Assembly: GCF_949987515.2 (NCBI RefSeq)
Contig: NC_082701.1
Location: forward strand, 36,411,755-36,475,754
Direction: 5' to 3'
Source: Delphinus delphis
Lineage: Eukaryota; Chordata; Mammalia; Artiodactyla; Delphinidae
DNA: 64,000 bases
Shown: piece by piece, positions 23,395 to 35,237 of the stretch
Numbering within the stretch: position 1 is the first letter of the stretch
How the letters are laid out: each line of letters begins with the position of its first letter
Translations under genes and position numbers: made by a program
The notes under the pieces: generated by a model
Database searches by the model: none
What the model saw: the letters and a program-made list of their open reading frames with translations, nothing else
Told to the model about the DNA's origin: nothing

Positions 23395-23582
23395 AGGCTA
23401 ACTTTTATTGAGCCAGGCAGTGGACTGGGTTCTTTCATATAACTTGTCAACTCCGTCTATTAAAAAAAAAAAAAATGTAAGTTGGATATTGCCATTCTCA
23501 TTTTCTGAAGGGAGGATATTATGGCTGAGAAAGGTTAAGAGTTTTAGCCTAGGTCACACAATTAATAAAAGACAGAGACACA
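23395..23582 (-). mobile_element. MIR SINE
   Basis: Reversed MIR: TTATTGAGCCAGGCAGTGGA at the start, then CATTCTCATTTTCTGAAGGG and GGTCACACAATTAATAAAAG. Interrupted by a 13-A run at about 23462. Confidence 0.65.
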
Positions 23583-23589
23583 GACAGCA

Positions 23590-23931
23590 AACATATTTGC
23601 AAGGCATATATCCTATAAAAGACTTTTATCCAAAACTTACAAAGAATCTTAAAACTCAACTATAAGAAAAAAAAGTTTTAAAACTTAGTCAAAGGATCTC
23701 AATGGACACTTCAACAAAGAAGACATACAAATTACAAATAAGCATATAAAGATATGCTAAATGTCATATATCATTATGGAATTGTAAACTAAAACACCAG
23801 CTAGATACCACTGCACACCTATTAGAATGGTTAAATCCCAAAATAATGACAACACCAAATGCTGACAAGGATGTGGAATAATGGAAACTCTCATTCTTTG
23901 TTGGTGGGAATGAGAAATGGTATAGTCACAT
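23590..23931 (+). mobile_element. old L1 fragment, left part
   Basis: Decayed ORF2 C-terminal region in plus orientation (CTCAATGGACACTTCAACAA, then AATGCTGACAAGGATGTGGA). Interrupted at 23931/23932 by an LTR and resumed at 26371. Confidence 0.8.
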
Positions 23932-24102
23932 TGTTACCAGAGTTGCCAACAGACCCTTGCTCAAAACCCACCAACCTCTTCTTTAAATAGGACTTAACAT
24001 ATGTCTTTAAGTCACAGAATCTGAAAACAAAGAAAGGAAGCTATAGGAAGAGAAAAAGAAAAACTGCATAAAACCAGGTGAAATCAAGATGGTGATGAAT
24101 TG

Positions 24103-25364
24103 TATGCTATGTTCTTGGATTGGAAGAATTAATATTGTTAAAATGGCCATACTATCCAAAGCAAACTACAGATTTAATGTGATCTCTATCAAATTACCCA
24201 TGACATTTTTTACAGAACTAGAACAAAAAATCTTAAAATTTATATGGAAACATAAAAGACACAGAATTTCCAAAGCAATTCTGAGGAAAAAGAACAAAGC
24301 AGGAGGCATAACCCTCCCAGACTTCAGACAGTACTACAAAGCTACAGTAATCAAAACAGCATGGTATTGGCACAAAAACACACATGCAACGGAACATAAA
24401 ATGGAACAGAATAGAGCTAGAAATAAACCCACACACTTATGGACAATTAATCTTCCACCAAAGAGGCAAGAATATACAATGGGGAAAAGACAGTCTCTTC
24501 AGCAATGGTACTGGGAAAGTTGGACAGCTGCATGTAAATCAATGAAGTTAGAAAACACCCACATACCGTATACAAAAATAAACTCAAAATGGCTTAAAGA
24601 CTTAAATATAAGACAAGAAACCATAAAACTCCTAGAAGAAAGCATAGGCAAAACATTCTCTGACATAAATTGTAACAATGTTTTCTTAGGTCAGTCTCCC
24701 AAGGCAATAGAAATAAAAGCAAAAATAAACAAAGGGACCTAATCAAGCTTATAAGTTTTTCACAGCAAAGGAAACCATAAACAAAACAAAAGACAGCCTA
24801 TGGACTAGGAGAAAATATTTGCAAATAATGCTACTAACAAGGGCTTAATTTCCAAAATATACAAACAGCTTATATAATTCAATGACAAAAAAACAAACAA
24901 CCCAATCAAAAAATGGGCAGAAGACCTAAATAGACATTTCTCCAAAGAAGACATACAGATGGCCAATAGGCACATGACAAGATGCTCATCATCACTAATT
25001 ATTAGAGAAATGCACATAAAAACTACAATGAGGTACCACCTCACACAAGTCAGAATGGACATCATTAAGAAGTCTAAAAATAATAAATGCTGGAGAGGGT
25101 GTGGAAAAAAGAGAACCCTTTTACACTGTTGGTGGGAATGTAAATTGGTTCAACCACTGTGGGAAACATTATGGATATTTCCAAATAAACTAAAAATAGA
25201 TATGATCCAGCAATCCCACTCCTGGGAATTTGGGCAGATCCAAACAAAACTGTAATTTGAAAAGATACATGCACCTCTATGTTCATAGAAGCACTATTTA
25301 CAATAGCCAAGACATGGAAACAACCTAAATGTTCATCAACAGATGAATGGATAACAAAGATATG

Positions 25365-25447
<83 letters not shown>

Positions 25448-25581
25448 GGAATATTACTCAGCCATTAAAAATAATGCCATTTGCAGCAACAAGGATGGAC
25501 CCAGAGATGGTCATACTAAGTGATGTAAGTCATAAAGAGAAAAGCAAATACCATATCATATCACTTATATATGGAATCTAA
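24103..25581 (+). pseudogene. L1 ORF2 C-terminal part
   Basis: ORF2 from just after the reverse-transcriptase domain to the stop at 25579-25581. An open stretch of about 210 codons (to 24742) includes [34 protein letters not shown] and PYTKINSKWLKDLNI, all conserved ORF2 segments. The cysteine-rich C-terminal segment is readable near 25085-25130 ([19 protein letters not shown]). Frameshifts separate the pieces and a (TG)n(TA)n expansion sits in the last part. No reverse-transcriptase core is present, so it is dead. Confidence 0.92.
25364..25444. repeat. (TG)n(TA)n microsatellite
   Basis: A compound TG then TA repeat inserted in L1 ORF2 sequence where unexpanded copies read CACATATATAC followed by ATGGAATATTACTC. 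Confidence 0.98.
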
Positions 25582-26370
25582 AATATGACATAAAAGAACA
25601 TATCTACAAAACAGAAAGAGACTCACAGACATAGAGAGCAAACTTTCGGTTGCCAAGCGTGAGGGGGGTGGGGGAGGGAAGTACTGGGAGTTTGAGATTA
25701 GCAGATGCAAACTCTTATATATAGGATGGATAAACAACAAAGTCCTACTATGTAGCATAGGGAACTATGTTCAATATCCTGTGACAAACCATAATGGAAA
25801 AGAATATATATATATATGTATATACAGTCACTTTGCTGTACAACAGAAAGTGTTAACACATGTCAACACAACACTGTGAATCAACTATACTTCAATAAAA
25901 TTTTTGAAAAACATGATGCTGAATCTGACCTGCAACAGACCCCGAGTCTCATTTTGCACTGATTTTACAACATTAGCATACTAAATGACACATCAACTGG
26001 TGACCACAAGAAGTCACTGACACAGAAAGAAGAGAAGGGGGGCACCCCATTTCCAGGAAAACCCTGCCTCTTACCCAGAAAACTATGTATATGCCTCCCA
26101 ATCATTAATCTCTCTGCTTCCCCCCATTGTCCTTACTCCTTAAAAGGAAATTCCTCTCTCCATTAAGGTGAGAAATTTATTTGTGAACCATGACCTCACT
26201 TTTCCATCCTCTGGCCATTGAATGAAGCTTGTCGTGCTTCAATCTCAGCTTCCATTTTGTTTTCAGCTATATGAACTGGAATGGAAAAATAACCTCCCCA
26301 CCAAGGCAGAGGGCCTCAGCGGGTCTAAGGCCCAAGCAGAAATACATACATCTTAATTCAGTAACAACAT

Positions 26371-27350
26371 TGGAAAGCACAGTTTCTTACAAAGCTAACC
26401 ATAGTCTGATTATATAATCCAACAGTCACACTCCTAGGTATTTACCCAAATGAGTTGAAAATTTATGTCCACACAAAAAACTTATGTCCATATAGCAACT
26501 TTATTCATAATTGCCCAAACTTAGAAGCTACCCAGACATCCTTCAGTGCGTTAATGGATAAATGAACTGTGGCACACCCAAACAATAGAATTTGAAAAGA
26601 TACAAATTCTCTTCTACAGAAGAGAGCAGTGTAGTTTCGAACAGCAGCACCACAAGGTCCCTGACGGCCTTGTCATTCTTGTCTGCTTCTGCCTTCTGCC
26701 GCAGGGTTTCCACAATGGGGTAGCCAGGATTGATCTCCAGATGCTTTTTGGCCATCATGTAGCCCATGGTCGAGTTGTCCCGAAGTGCCAGGGCTTTCAT
26801 GATGCACTCCATGTTGGCAGTCCAGACTTTCAATGTTAAAAGGAAATGAGTTTATCAAGCCATTAAAAGATATGGAAGAAATTTAAAAGTATACCACTAA
26901 GTGAAAGCAGGCAGTCTGAAAAGATTATATTGTATTATTTCAACTATATGACATTCTGGAAAAGGAAAAACTATGGAGATAGTAAACAGATCAGTGGTTA
27001 TCAAGGGTTCAGGGGCAGAGAGGACAGGATGAATAAATGTATCACAGAATATAACATGGTGGTAAAACTTCTATATGATTCTGTAATGATCAATACATGA
27101 CATTATACATTTTTCCAAACCCAAAGAATTGTTCAACACAAAGAGTAAACTCTATTGCAAACTATGGACTGTAGTTTATAATTATGTATCAATATTGGTT
27201 TATAAGTTCTACCAAATGAACCACACTAATGCAAGATTGTGAAAATAGGAGAAATTTTGTAGGAGGGAGAAAACATGGGTTTTCTCTATGCTTTCCATGC
27301 AATTTTTCTGTAAACCTAAAAATTGCTCTAAAAAATAAGTCTTTTAAAAA
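26371..27350 (+). mobile_element. old L1 fragment, right part
   Basis: Continuation of the L1 broken at 23931: ORF2 3' end, then a long diverged 3' UTR (for example GGTTATCAAGGGTTCAGGGG and TAACATGGTGGTAAAACTTC). A non-L1 insert, the HSP90 fragment, splits it at about 26593-26836. Confidence 0.82.
26618..26826 (-). pseudogene. HSP90-beta (HSP90AB1) fragment, about 70 codons
   Basis: Read on the minus strand, about 70 codons closely match the C-terminal domain of cytosolic HSP90: [20 protein letters not shown], then [27 protein letters not shown] and LVVLLFET ending in LLSS. GYMMAKK and PIVETL fit the beta form (HSP90AB1) better than alpha. In the full protein this is the C-terminal dimerisation domain. 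Both ends break directly into L1 sequence, no poly-A or other HSP90 part is nearby, and the reading then continues by chance into L1. It is a gene fragment, not a functional gene. Few changes suggest it is much younger than the surrounding L1. Confidence 0.92.
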
Positions 27351-27435
27351 ATCAGAAGCAAAGCTAGAATTTGGACCCAAGTCTGCCTGATATGAAAGAC
27401 TGTGCTCCAGAAAGATACCAAAAGGGCACTTGGAG

Positions 27436-27646
27436 GGCTTCCCTGGTGGCGCAGTGGTTGAGAGTCCGCCTGCCGATGCAGGGGACACGGGTTCGTGCCC
27501 CAGTCCAGGAAGATCCCACATGCCGCGGAACGGCTAGGCCCGTGAGCCATGGTCGCTGAGCCTGCGCGTCCAGAGCCTGTGCTCCGCAACGGGAGAGGCC
27601 ACAACAGTGAGAGGCTCGCGTATCACAAAAAAAAAAAAAAAAAAAA
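27436..27646 (+). mobile_element. CHR-2-type SINE
   Basis: GGCTTCCCTGGTGGCGCAGT head with A/B-box-like segments (GGGTTCGTGCC near 27489), the tRNA-unrelated body, and an A-tail. Flanked by the 11-bp direct repeat GGCACTTGGAG (27425-27435 and 27647-27657). It is clean and close to the family consensus. Confidence 0.97.
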
Positions 27647-27852
27647 GGCACTTGGAGCTGTAAGGAAATGGGAGTAAGGTTTTCTCCGGTGGGAAATGGT
27701 GAAGAATGTTGAGTGGTTCTATCTATTAGAGATTTTGCCTTATGGAAAACAAATTTCCTCTGCAATAACAGTGATGTAAACAGTGAGTCAACACCCATGA
27801 AATAAATTCCAAAGAGAAATAAAGAAACCCATTCCACATACATCCTTCTAGA

Positions 27853-27945
27853 ATGAATATAGAAAAGGGAACACTTCCCAACCCATTTTATGAGAACGGC
27901 ATTACTCTGATTCCAAAGTCAGGCAAAGTCATTTCAAGACCAAAA
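27853..27945 (+). pseudogene. short L1 ORF2 fragment
   Basis: The plus frame reads [22 protein letters not shown], the reverse-transcriptase segment found at about 46745-46810 in the full-length L1. Only some 30 codons remain. An unassigned stretch follows up to the LTR. Confidence 0.75.
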
Positions 27946-28114
27946 AAAAGTCCAAAAGAGAATTCTTGTGTTTCAAGTGAGCAGAAATTTTCCCATTTTT
28001 TCCTACAAATGTTTAGCCACAACTCAGAAAGACCCTCAAACTTGGATTCATTCATGAATTCACTACACAATAAATTCATTTACCAACAAAGAAGCCAGGA
28101 GAAGAAACAGCAAC

Positions 28115-28631
28115 TGTGAACTAGGAATGCTGCCTGCCATATAGTAAACAAATGATGTCACAGCCATCAGCGATTGCAGCCACCCCTGACAGTAAGCCCT
28201 GAGGGAACTCAGGATGAAAACAAGGAATGCCTGCCATTTAGCAGTCATAAGATTGCAGCCACCCACAATGATGCAGCTTGAGGAAACTCAGGATGAGAAA
28301 ACAAAGGATGTTGGCCCCAGATAGCTGAGGTGCATATCAAAGGAATGATTTCAGTGATCCCAGACTCTTGCATCTTCCCATACATAGAAAAGCACAAACT
28401 TATTTAACTTGAGATATCTGGTTTTCTTTAATTAACAATCATCTTTGACGTTCCAACTACCTGGCCTTTTTTGCAAAAACACCGGTATATCCTGGCTCCC
28501 CCCTTGCCTCCTTGGAGTAGTTTTCTCAGGGTTATTTGAAATGCTCTCTGCTGGGCTTGAAGTCCTAAGAATGTCCAATGAATAAAACATAACTCTTAAG
28601 TTTTAAGTTGTACATTATTTTTCAGTCAACA
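28115..28631 (+). mobile_element. 5' LTR of the 28-35 kb ERV
   Basis: A 517-bp LTR starting TGTGAACTAGG and ending TTCAGTCAACA. AATAAA lies at 28580-28585. Related copies are 11849-12378 (minus) and the truncated 3' LTR at 35238-35607. Inner blocks include a doubled GATTGCAGCCACCC unit and CTTCCCATACATAGAAAAGC. Confidence 0.88.
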
Positions 28632-29824
28632 CTTTTGAATACCATGAATAAAGGACCCAGAGCAGATGTATCTCCTTCACCTGAACTCTATGATGAACTG
28701 GATCCTTGGTACCAGCAGAGGCCTCTTGTGCCCATCTGCCTCATTGGAGAGTCCAGAAGAATTGAGTCTCTCCTGTTTCCCCCGATTTTTGGTTGATGAT
28801 CCTGAGTTTTATTTGGTAATGTCTAACATGTACCTGGCTCCCCAGTTGAAAGATAGAGGGGAGTGACCCTCTAATTTAAAGGTATTAGGGGAGCCCAGTT
28901 GAAAAAGGAGAAAATGCCCCCTAATTGAAAAATATTAGGGGAGGCTGGTGGAAACACATTCAGGCTCAGTTTAGACACTGAGTGGTTTTATCCTCAGTTG
29001 AAAGACTTGGGAAGACTTTGATCAGTCAAATACTAAATAGGGTTGGACTGAGTAATTAGGGGGAAGACTGGCCTATCATTTTTCCTTGAATTGTCTACAT
29101 TAATATGGTTTGTTGAAATAAAACTTAAATCTTATGAAAGCTTCTTATCTCTGAAGAAGGGACTCTCTCATCCCGGCTGGCAATGGCTTTCTCAGGGGAC
29201 TGAGAAACTTGCAGGAGTGGTGAAGTCAAAGACCTCATGCCTTTGTGTAGCTGTCCCTGTAGGGAAACCCACTCGTTTTAATTAACAACCTGCTCAACCA
29301 GGGACATGAATAAGAACTGGCCGGCCATTCCGTGATCTGATCACCTGTGCTTGTCTTATGCTGCCACCGGGAAAACCCGAGACGCGTAAAAGGGAGCTAA
29401 AACAATTCTGGAAGAATGAAAAAGAAAAAAAGAGGAGTTAAGCTCTTAAGCAGCACATTGACCCACCACGCGATCATCACTAGCAAGTTTATCAATCAAC
29501 AAACCGACCTCAGAATGAGAAATAAAGCTATCAAAACAAACAACAAAAAAGGAACGACAGATTGTCAGCCTCCAACTAATACCCCAGCCAGGTTTATGTA
29601 TATACATACTTACACTTACAAATACTTACTTAATTGGGAATTAAAGGAAATCTCATCCTAAAAGAAGGGGCTCTTTTATTGTGAAAAGCAGTTAAGTTTT
29701 AAAAGCCAGCTTGATAAAAATATATTTTCAGAATTCTGACTTTAAACAAAGGCCTTCTAGGGGGAACTTGCATTTCTCTTATTGTGTCTTTGAGATGTAA
29801 ATATTATACTGATCTTCTTAGGAT

Positions 29825-29825
<1 letters not shown>

Positions 29826-29878
<53 letters not shown>
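29826..29878. repeat. (TG)n microsatellite
   Basis: About 26 uninterrupted TG units followed by an A-run, inside the ERV. Confidence 0.98.
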
Positions 29879-29881
<3 letters not shown>

Positions 29882-30272
29882 AAAAAAACAACTTGATCTC
29901 TGTCACGCTATTTTGGGGAGTGAACTTTCTGGATCTTTTATTTAGGTGGCATCCTTCCCGATGCGATAGCTACTTGCGAAAATACACTCTTATGTGAAAG
30001 CAACTTGCATCTTATTGGTTAATAGCCCAATGATGGATCTTTTAAATTGGAGACTCTTCTAAATTGGTAATTTTTTAGAGAGGTCTAATTATAAACAACT
30101 GTTTTACTGGTACCTATATAAACAAAAATCATACTAAAGGTGGAAAAAAAAAAGAAGTATATCTAATGGTTAACCTAAGAACTCCATTAGTTTAAATCAA
30201 ACAAACAAACAAACAAAAAAACAGTTGGAGAAGCTTTATTTGTGGTATTTGCTTCCCTCAATGGATCTTACA

Positions 30273-30736
30273 TGTTGACTGGAAAAAAAGAAGCACAGTG
30301 TGAGAGCTAAGTTTTATTTGGGGCAAAATGAAGACTATAGCCCAGGAGAGAGCATTTCAGACAGCTCTGAGAAACTGCTCCAAAGAGGTAGGGGGGAAGG
30401 TCAATATATGTGTGATTTTGGTGAAGGGGGAGTGCATGCAATCAAGCATGTATTTTTTACAGAAAGTTTCTGCTAGTCTCGTGAAGGTTACTGCTAGTTA
30501 CAAGGAGCAGACATCACCATGAAGGATTTTAGTGCTTTTCTAGATATGAGGAGATGCAAGAATTGGACTTATAAAATCATCCCCTGAAAATATCTATCTG
30601 AAGACCTGGTCTGCCAGTTTTTCACAGAGCAAAGAGGGCCTCATTCCTGATCTCCCTGATGGTCAGCAGCTACAGTGGCTCATAATTTGATCCTTGTAGA
30701 AGTAGATAGCAAGTGCCAATTTGTAGGTGACATACA
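30273..30736 (-). mobile_element. LTR inserted antisense inside the ERV
   Basis: A 464-bp minus-strand LTR: plus strand starts TGTTGACTGG and ends GGTGACATACA. The reverse strand has AATAAA followed by AGCTCTCACACTGTG and ends CAGTCAACA, the same terminal as the LTR at 28115. The block around GAAATGCTCTCTCCTGGGC resembles that LTR too, so these are subfamilies of one group. No clear target duplication was found. Confidence 0.78.
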
Positions 30737-31040
30737 GATGCTTAAAAAAAATATAAAATAAAAGTAACTAATGTTAACAGGAAAAAAACCTGTAAGAAAA
30801 GCCTAGATACTTTTTCCAACAAGGTAGAAATTTTTAAAAAGACATCCCAAATGGATAAAGAAATCTTTAGATTATTATGTAAAGTGGGATAAATAAAATG
30901 GACATATATATGATTAAAACACAAGGTTTTGATATTACATTACCTAAGGTTAAATGGGCCAAAAGGGAACCCTTACTGGTCCCCAAGATTAAAAGCCAAA
31001 AAAGCCTGCTTTATTTAACCCAATTTAATATATATGTATT

Positions 31041-31049
<9 letters not shown>

Positions 31050-31106
<57 letters not shown>

Positions 31107-31128
31107 TGTGTATATATATATATATATT
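31050..31128. repeat. (TG)n(TA)n microsatellite
   Basis: A long TG repeat with one TA interruption followed by TA units; predicted proteins of repeated C/V/Y residues here are artefacts. Confidence 0.98.
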
Positions 31129-32308
31129 TAAGGGGCTGGAAAAAGAAGTTACACTGAGATACCTGACCAACAATTACTTGGGGCAAAAATTAGGCCAATT
31201 AATCAAGATTGACAAAAAGGCCTGTGCTCCTTAGCTCACCTCCTCTCTATGGGGATCCCAGAACATTTTATATAAAAATAAAATGGACAGGGAATAAAAA
31301 GAAAGAAAAACTTCTAGGATTCCTCTGGTAAGATCAAAACTTGTTGATTGGATCCTAGTGAAAAATAAAGTTAAAGGTATAAAAGTTGACAGAATTGAGA
31401 TGAAAGAGTATAAAAAAGTATAAAATTGGTCTATTTAAGTGGGCTTTATTTAAGATGGTTACATCTCTTTTGCTTAATTATATTGTGAGATAGACATGTT
31501 TCATCGGGGAATGCTTCCCCTGCATGATATTATAAGACAAGGCATATAGATCTGCCCCTCAGGAAATAGTAAACATACTAAAGGAAACAAATAGGGTACC
31601 TGAGCCATACAATAAAGTGAAATAGAAACTCATATTAAGGGACTAATAAAAATAACAATAGTGATTTTGCTCTGGGTTTAACTCAGAAAGAGGCTCTTTG
31701 TTGAACGCCTTATACAAGTTGTGAAGGAATGATAAATTAAACTCTAAAACTCTAGAACACAAAACACTTAAATTTCAGTTTCGTTAGAAACATTCTCACT
31801 AATATCAAAAAGCAACTGTCTTTATCATACAAATCTCTACAAATCAGACATCTAAATATAGGCCACAGGGACCTGAGACTGAGTCTAATTAGCTCAATTC
31901 GGAAGGACTTGAAACCACAGGAAAAAAAAAAAAATGACAAAGGTGGCAGTTTTAAAATTCAAACCACTGGAAAGCCTCCCTCCACTGAAAATCTAATTCA
32001 TAGCCTCCCTAGAATTTTTCTCAAGAACAAATACAAATCTTAGAAGTCTTTTCCACAAAATTTAAAGCCTTAGTCATCTGAGCAAGCAACTTTAATGTAT
32101 TCCAACACTTCTTTGTAAACTAGTAAGTTTATATTGTAATGCCTGATTTATAACTGTTTTTTTTCAAGTAAAGCCATGAGATCTCTAGTTCTGCCAGTTT
32201 ATATATCTGTGAACACATTATACATATGAGATATATCTACCTCTAGAAATCATTATCAAAATTGAATTTATAGAGTGCTCCATTTAATTGACTTAAAAGT
32301 AAGTGCTT

Positions 32309-32526
32309 CCAGGGCTTCCCTGGTGGTGCAGTGGTTGAGAGTCCACCTGCCGATGCAGGGAACACGGGTTCGTGCCCCAGTCGGGGAAGATCTCACATGC
32401 CATGGAGCAGCTGGGTCCGTGAGCCATGGCTGCTGAGCCTGCACGTCTGGAGCCTGTGCTCCGCAACGGAAGAGGCCACAACAGTGAGAGGCCCGTGTAC
32501 CACCAAAAAAATAAATAAATAAAAAT
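32309..32526 (+). mobile_element. CHR-2-type SINE
   Basis: GGGCTTCCCTGGTGGTGCAG head, full body and (AAAT)n-type tail, flanked by the 11-bp repeat AGTAAGTGCTT (32298-32308 and 32527-32537). Inserted in the ERV interior. Confidence 0.96.
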
Positions 32527-32864
32527 AGTAAGTGCTTACAAATTAACTATAAAAGAAGCTAGACAAAATGACTTTCAGGTTCAAATGAACTGGGAAATAT
32601 CCAATATTAAGTTGATACCTGGTATTAAAGTTAGTTTGTTTGTTGATCTAATTAACATAGACATGTCTTTAGAGTCATCAGCATTAAGTATAATACTATT
32701 ATTGTACTAGATTTAATAGAAGTCAAACAAGACCTTATTATATCTGTTGCAAATTTGTCAGCAAGGAAAACAGCTTGATATGATGAAACTTTAAATGTAA
32801 ATGAGATAAGAGCTTTTGAGTAAATTCTTTAAAGAGTAAGCTCTTTAAAAATAATTATGTTTTA

Positions 32865-33089
32865 CGTAGTAAGGTAGATAGCTAGTGGGAAGCAGCCGCA
32901 TGGCACAGGGATATTGGCTCGGTGCTTTGTGACAGCCTGGAGGGGTGGGATAGGGAGGGTGGGAGGGAGGGAGACGCAAGAGGGAAGACATATGGGAACA
33001 TATGTTTATGTATGACTGATTCATTTTGTTATAAAGCAGAAACTAACACACCACTGTAAAGCAATTATACCCCAATAAAGATGTTAAAA
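32865..33089 (+). mobile_element. 5'-truncated L1 3' end with 18-bp TSD
   Basis: Only the last 220 or so bases of an L1 (3' UTR with GGGTGGGAGGGAGGGAGACG and CAATAAAGATGT then poly-A). Target duplication AAAAATAATTATGTTTTA at 32847-32864 and 33090-33107, a perfect 18 bp. Nearly identical in sequence to the end of the full-length L1 at 49180-49410. Confidence 0.97.
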
Positions 33090-35237
33090 AAAAATAATTA
33101 TGTTTTAGAAATATCTACTTAAAATGATCTCTCCAAATATTTTATAACTTAAAATTCTAGACTTGTGCTAATTTAAGTTAAATGATGGAAGTCTGTTGAA
33201 TAGCTAGGTCATTTCCAAAGAAATAAGATACTGAGACATCAATTACTAAACAGAGAAACTAAAGGTATTTAGGACTATTAATGAATATGTTTGGTACCAA
33301 ACTGAGATATTCTCTATCAGAAAGCAAATGGTTTTAGAAATTATCACTGGTATTCATGTTCACCAATCTACAGAATGCTAGCGTAAAAGACAGTTCATAA
33401 TTGCTTACTTCTTAATTTTCACTAGAAATTAAGGTTTCTTAACAGTTGAGGATTCTATTTTAAATATGTCATAAAAGCCAATAGAATTAATAAAACATTT
33501 CAATAGGAAAGTAAAATGCATGTTTTCAGTAAAGGAGCTATAAGGAATGGAATTACATTTTATTAAGGGAAAAGATAGTAATTTTGTCTTAGAGATGGTT
33601 GGTTTTGGATGGAAAAATAAGGGACAAACTAACATGGATACAAAAAGTGATGAAAGGCTGTGGAAAGGAACCCCAAGAAAAAAGTTTAATGCATGAATTA
33701 GCTAAATTTAGATTGAATTTAATTAAGTAAATGGATTTTGTTTTTAAGTAAGCTAGTAGAAGACTGGATTTTTATTTCTCTCTCTGTTAAGAGAACAACA
33801 TTTCTTAGAGTGCTCCTTTTTGATAACAGATTTTGTGAGTTTCTGTGCCCTTAAGTGATTTTTTTAAATCTTTTTGTGACTTTGATTAAATGAGTAAGTA
33901 TTGTTTCACAGTGACCTATGATCCTATTGTGTTTTAAAACCTTTTTGATACATTTAATAAACTTTCCAAAATATCAAATTCTAACTAAAGTTCTTTTAGC
34001 CTCCAGCTAACTCTGGGATGTTTCCAAGGAACCCTGAGACATCTCAGAAAAGAATGTTAAACTAATTATGCTTCTTTGGTATGTTAAATTACTTGAGAAA
34101 CATTGAGGTTGCAGATGAACCTTAGATTATAGTGTATGGATAAATGTCATTGATATAGATATTCCAAAATTTATATATAATTCCTAACATCTGATATGCC
34201 CTGATAAAATGTTATAATTCTAGTTATTATCTTAATGTATTACATGTCACAGAAATGTCCAAGTTTCTTACCAATTGCATTGTACTCAAACCTTTAACCA
34301 TGCCATTTTAAGTTTTGCCCTTTATAGACAGTCATTATTTTACTCTGATGCTTTTACAAAATAATGATCCTCAAGAAGGCTCATAAAAGAAATTTTTTGA
34401 CAAATATAAGTTTCTGAGAGCCTCTAGATAATCCACTGAACAAGGTAACAAATGACAAAACTCTAATTGAAAACCTGATGACTTCATCCAGGTCAACAGG
34501 AATTAATTACAAGGGATTGAATGAGCTGATAAATATGATTTATAACTTTATGACTTCTGGGGAGAAATATACCAGCATTAATCTTTGTTTTCCAGAAAAA
34601 TACTTCTATGCTGTGACCTATAAGAATTTGATAAAGTATAACTTTGTAAACAAAGATGAAACATTTATCTTTTCCTCTCTATCTGATCTGTCCAGAATTT
34701 GGCTTCTCCAGCTAGCTCTCCTGTGGACTTGATGGTTAACTGCAACCAGATTACAACTAGTTATACTAATCATTGTTTTAATTTATTCTTTGTTTCCAAA
34801 TTGCTTATGCTTTGTGTCTCTCTGCTGCACTATGACTTTGTCAAGGTTACTAGCTTATATCCTGTCTATTTTATAAGATCATTGTCTCTTACAGTACCCA
34901 ATGTGCAACCAGACCTCCAAAAAAATTGATGATGGCTAAACATCTTGAGGAAATAGATCACACTTATGACTCTTATAGAATAATTGTAATAGTGTGATTC
35001 TAGGCATGGAAAGAAGCAACAGGGAAAAACATGTCCTGGATCACAATAGACTAGTAAGAGAGAGGATCCAGAGAATTTTAAATTATCAACAGGGCCTAAT
35101 CCAGAAATCAGCACCTGGAGTTGGCATATCAACAAGAATCTTTGCCTAATCTGGGAAGAGCCTCCCAGTGCCATGGGACAAAATTGGTCATGAAATGCCT
35201 CCCAAACATTGGTTGAATTTATGACCAAGAGGGGCAC

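Larger units (their letters stand above)
24103..25905 (+). mobile_element. 5'-truncated L1 inside the LTR
   Basis: L1 from the last third of ORF2 to the 3' end, with AATAAA at 25894-25899 and a short A-rich end. Flanks AGATGGTGATGAAT (left) and ACATGATGCTGAAT (right) look like a diverged target duplication. The 3' UTR (CAATCAACTATACTTCAATA-type) is of an older subfamily than the L1 at 42177. Confidence 0.9.
23932..26366 (+). mobile_element. ERV LTR, split by a younger L1; TSD ACAT
   Basis: The two outer pieces (23932-24102 and about 25906-26366) form one LTR of roughly 600 bp starting TGTTACCAGAG and ending CAGTAACA, with 4-bp duplications ACAT at 23928-23931 and 26367-26370. Removing it rejoins the old L1 as GTCACAT-TGGAAAG. 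The right piece has a T/C-rich promoter-side part and GAATGAAGCTT as a weak polyadenylation signal. Orientation is inferred from that signal. Confidence 0.8.
28632..35237 (+). mobile_element. ERV internal region, heavily interrupted
   Basis: Interior between two related LTRs. It contains a minus-strand LTR insertion (30273-30736), two TG microsatellites, a CHR-2 SINE (32309-32526) and an L1 3' end (32865-33089). Bases 32160-34740 match the shared module at 1-1450 and 20560-18150. Bases 34930-35230 match the 3' section of the minus-strand ERV, ending with the purine tract CCAAGAGGGG before the LTR. A primer-binding site should lie just after 28631 but I cannot assign the tRNA. No gag, pol or env reading of any length survives; the integrase tail seen in the other two copies is deleted near 34700. 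Confidence 0.78.

Noticed and set aside
27364..27843. A 159-codon minus-strand frame
   Set aside because: It runs through a CHR-2 SINE and its A-tail into unassigned DNA; no domain.
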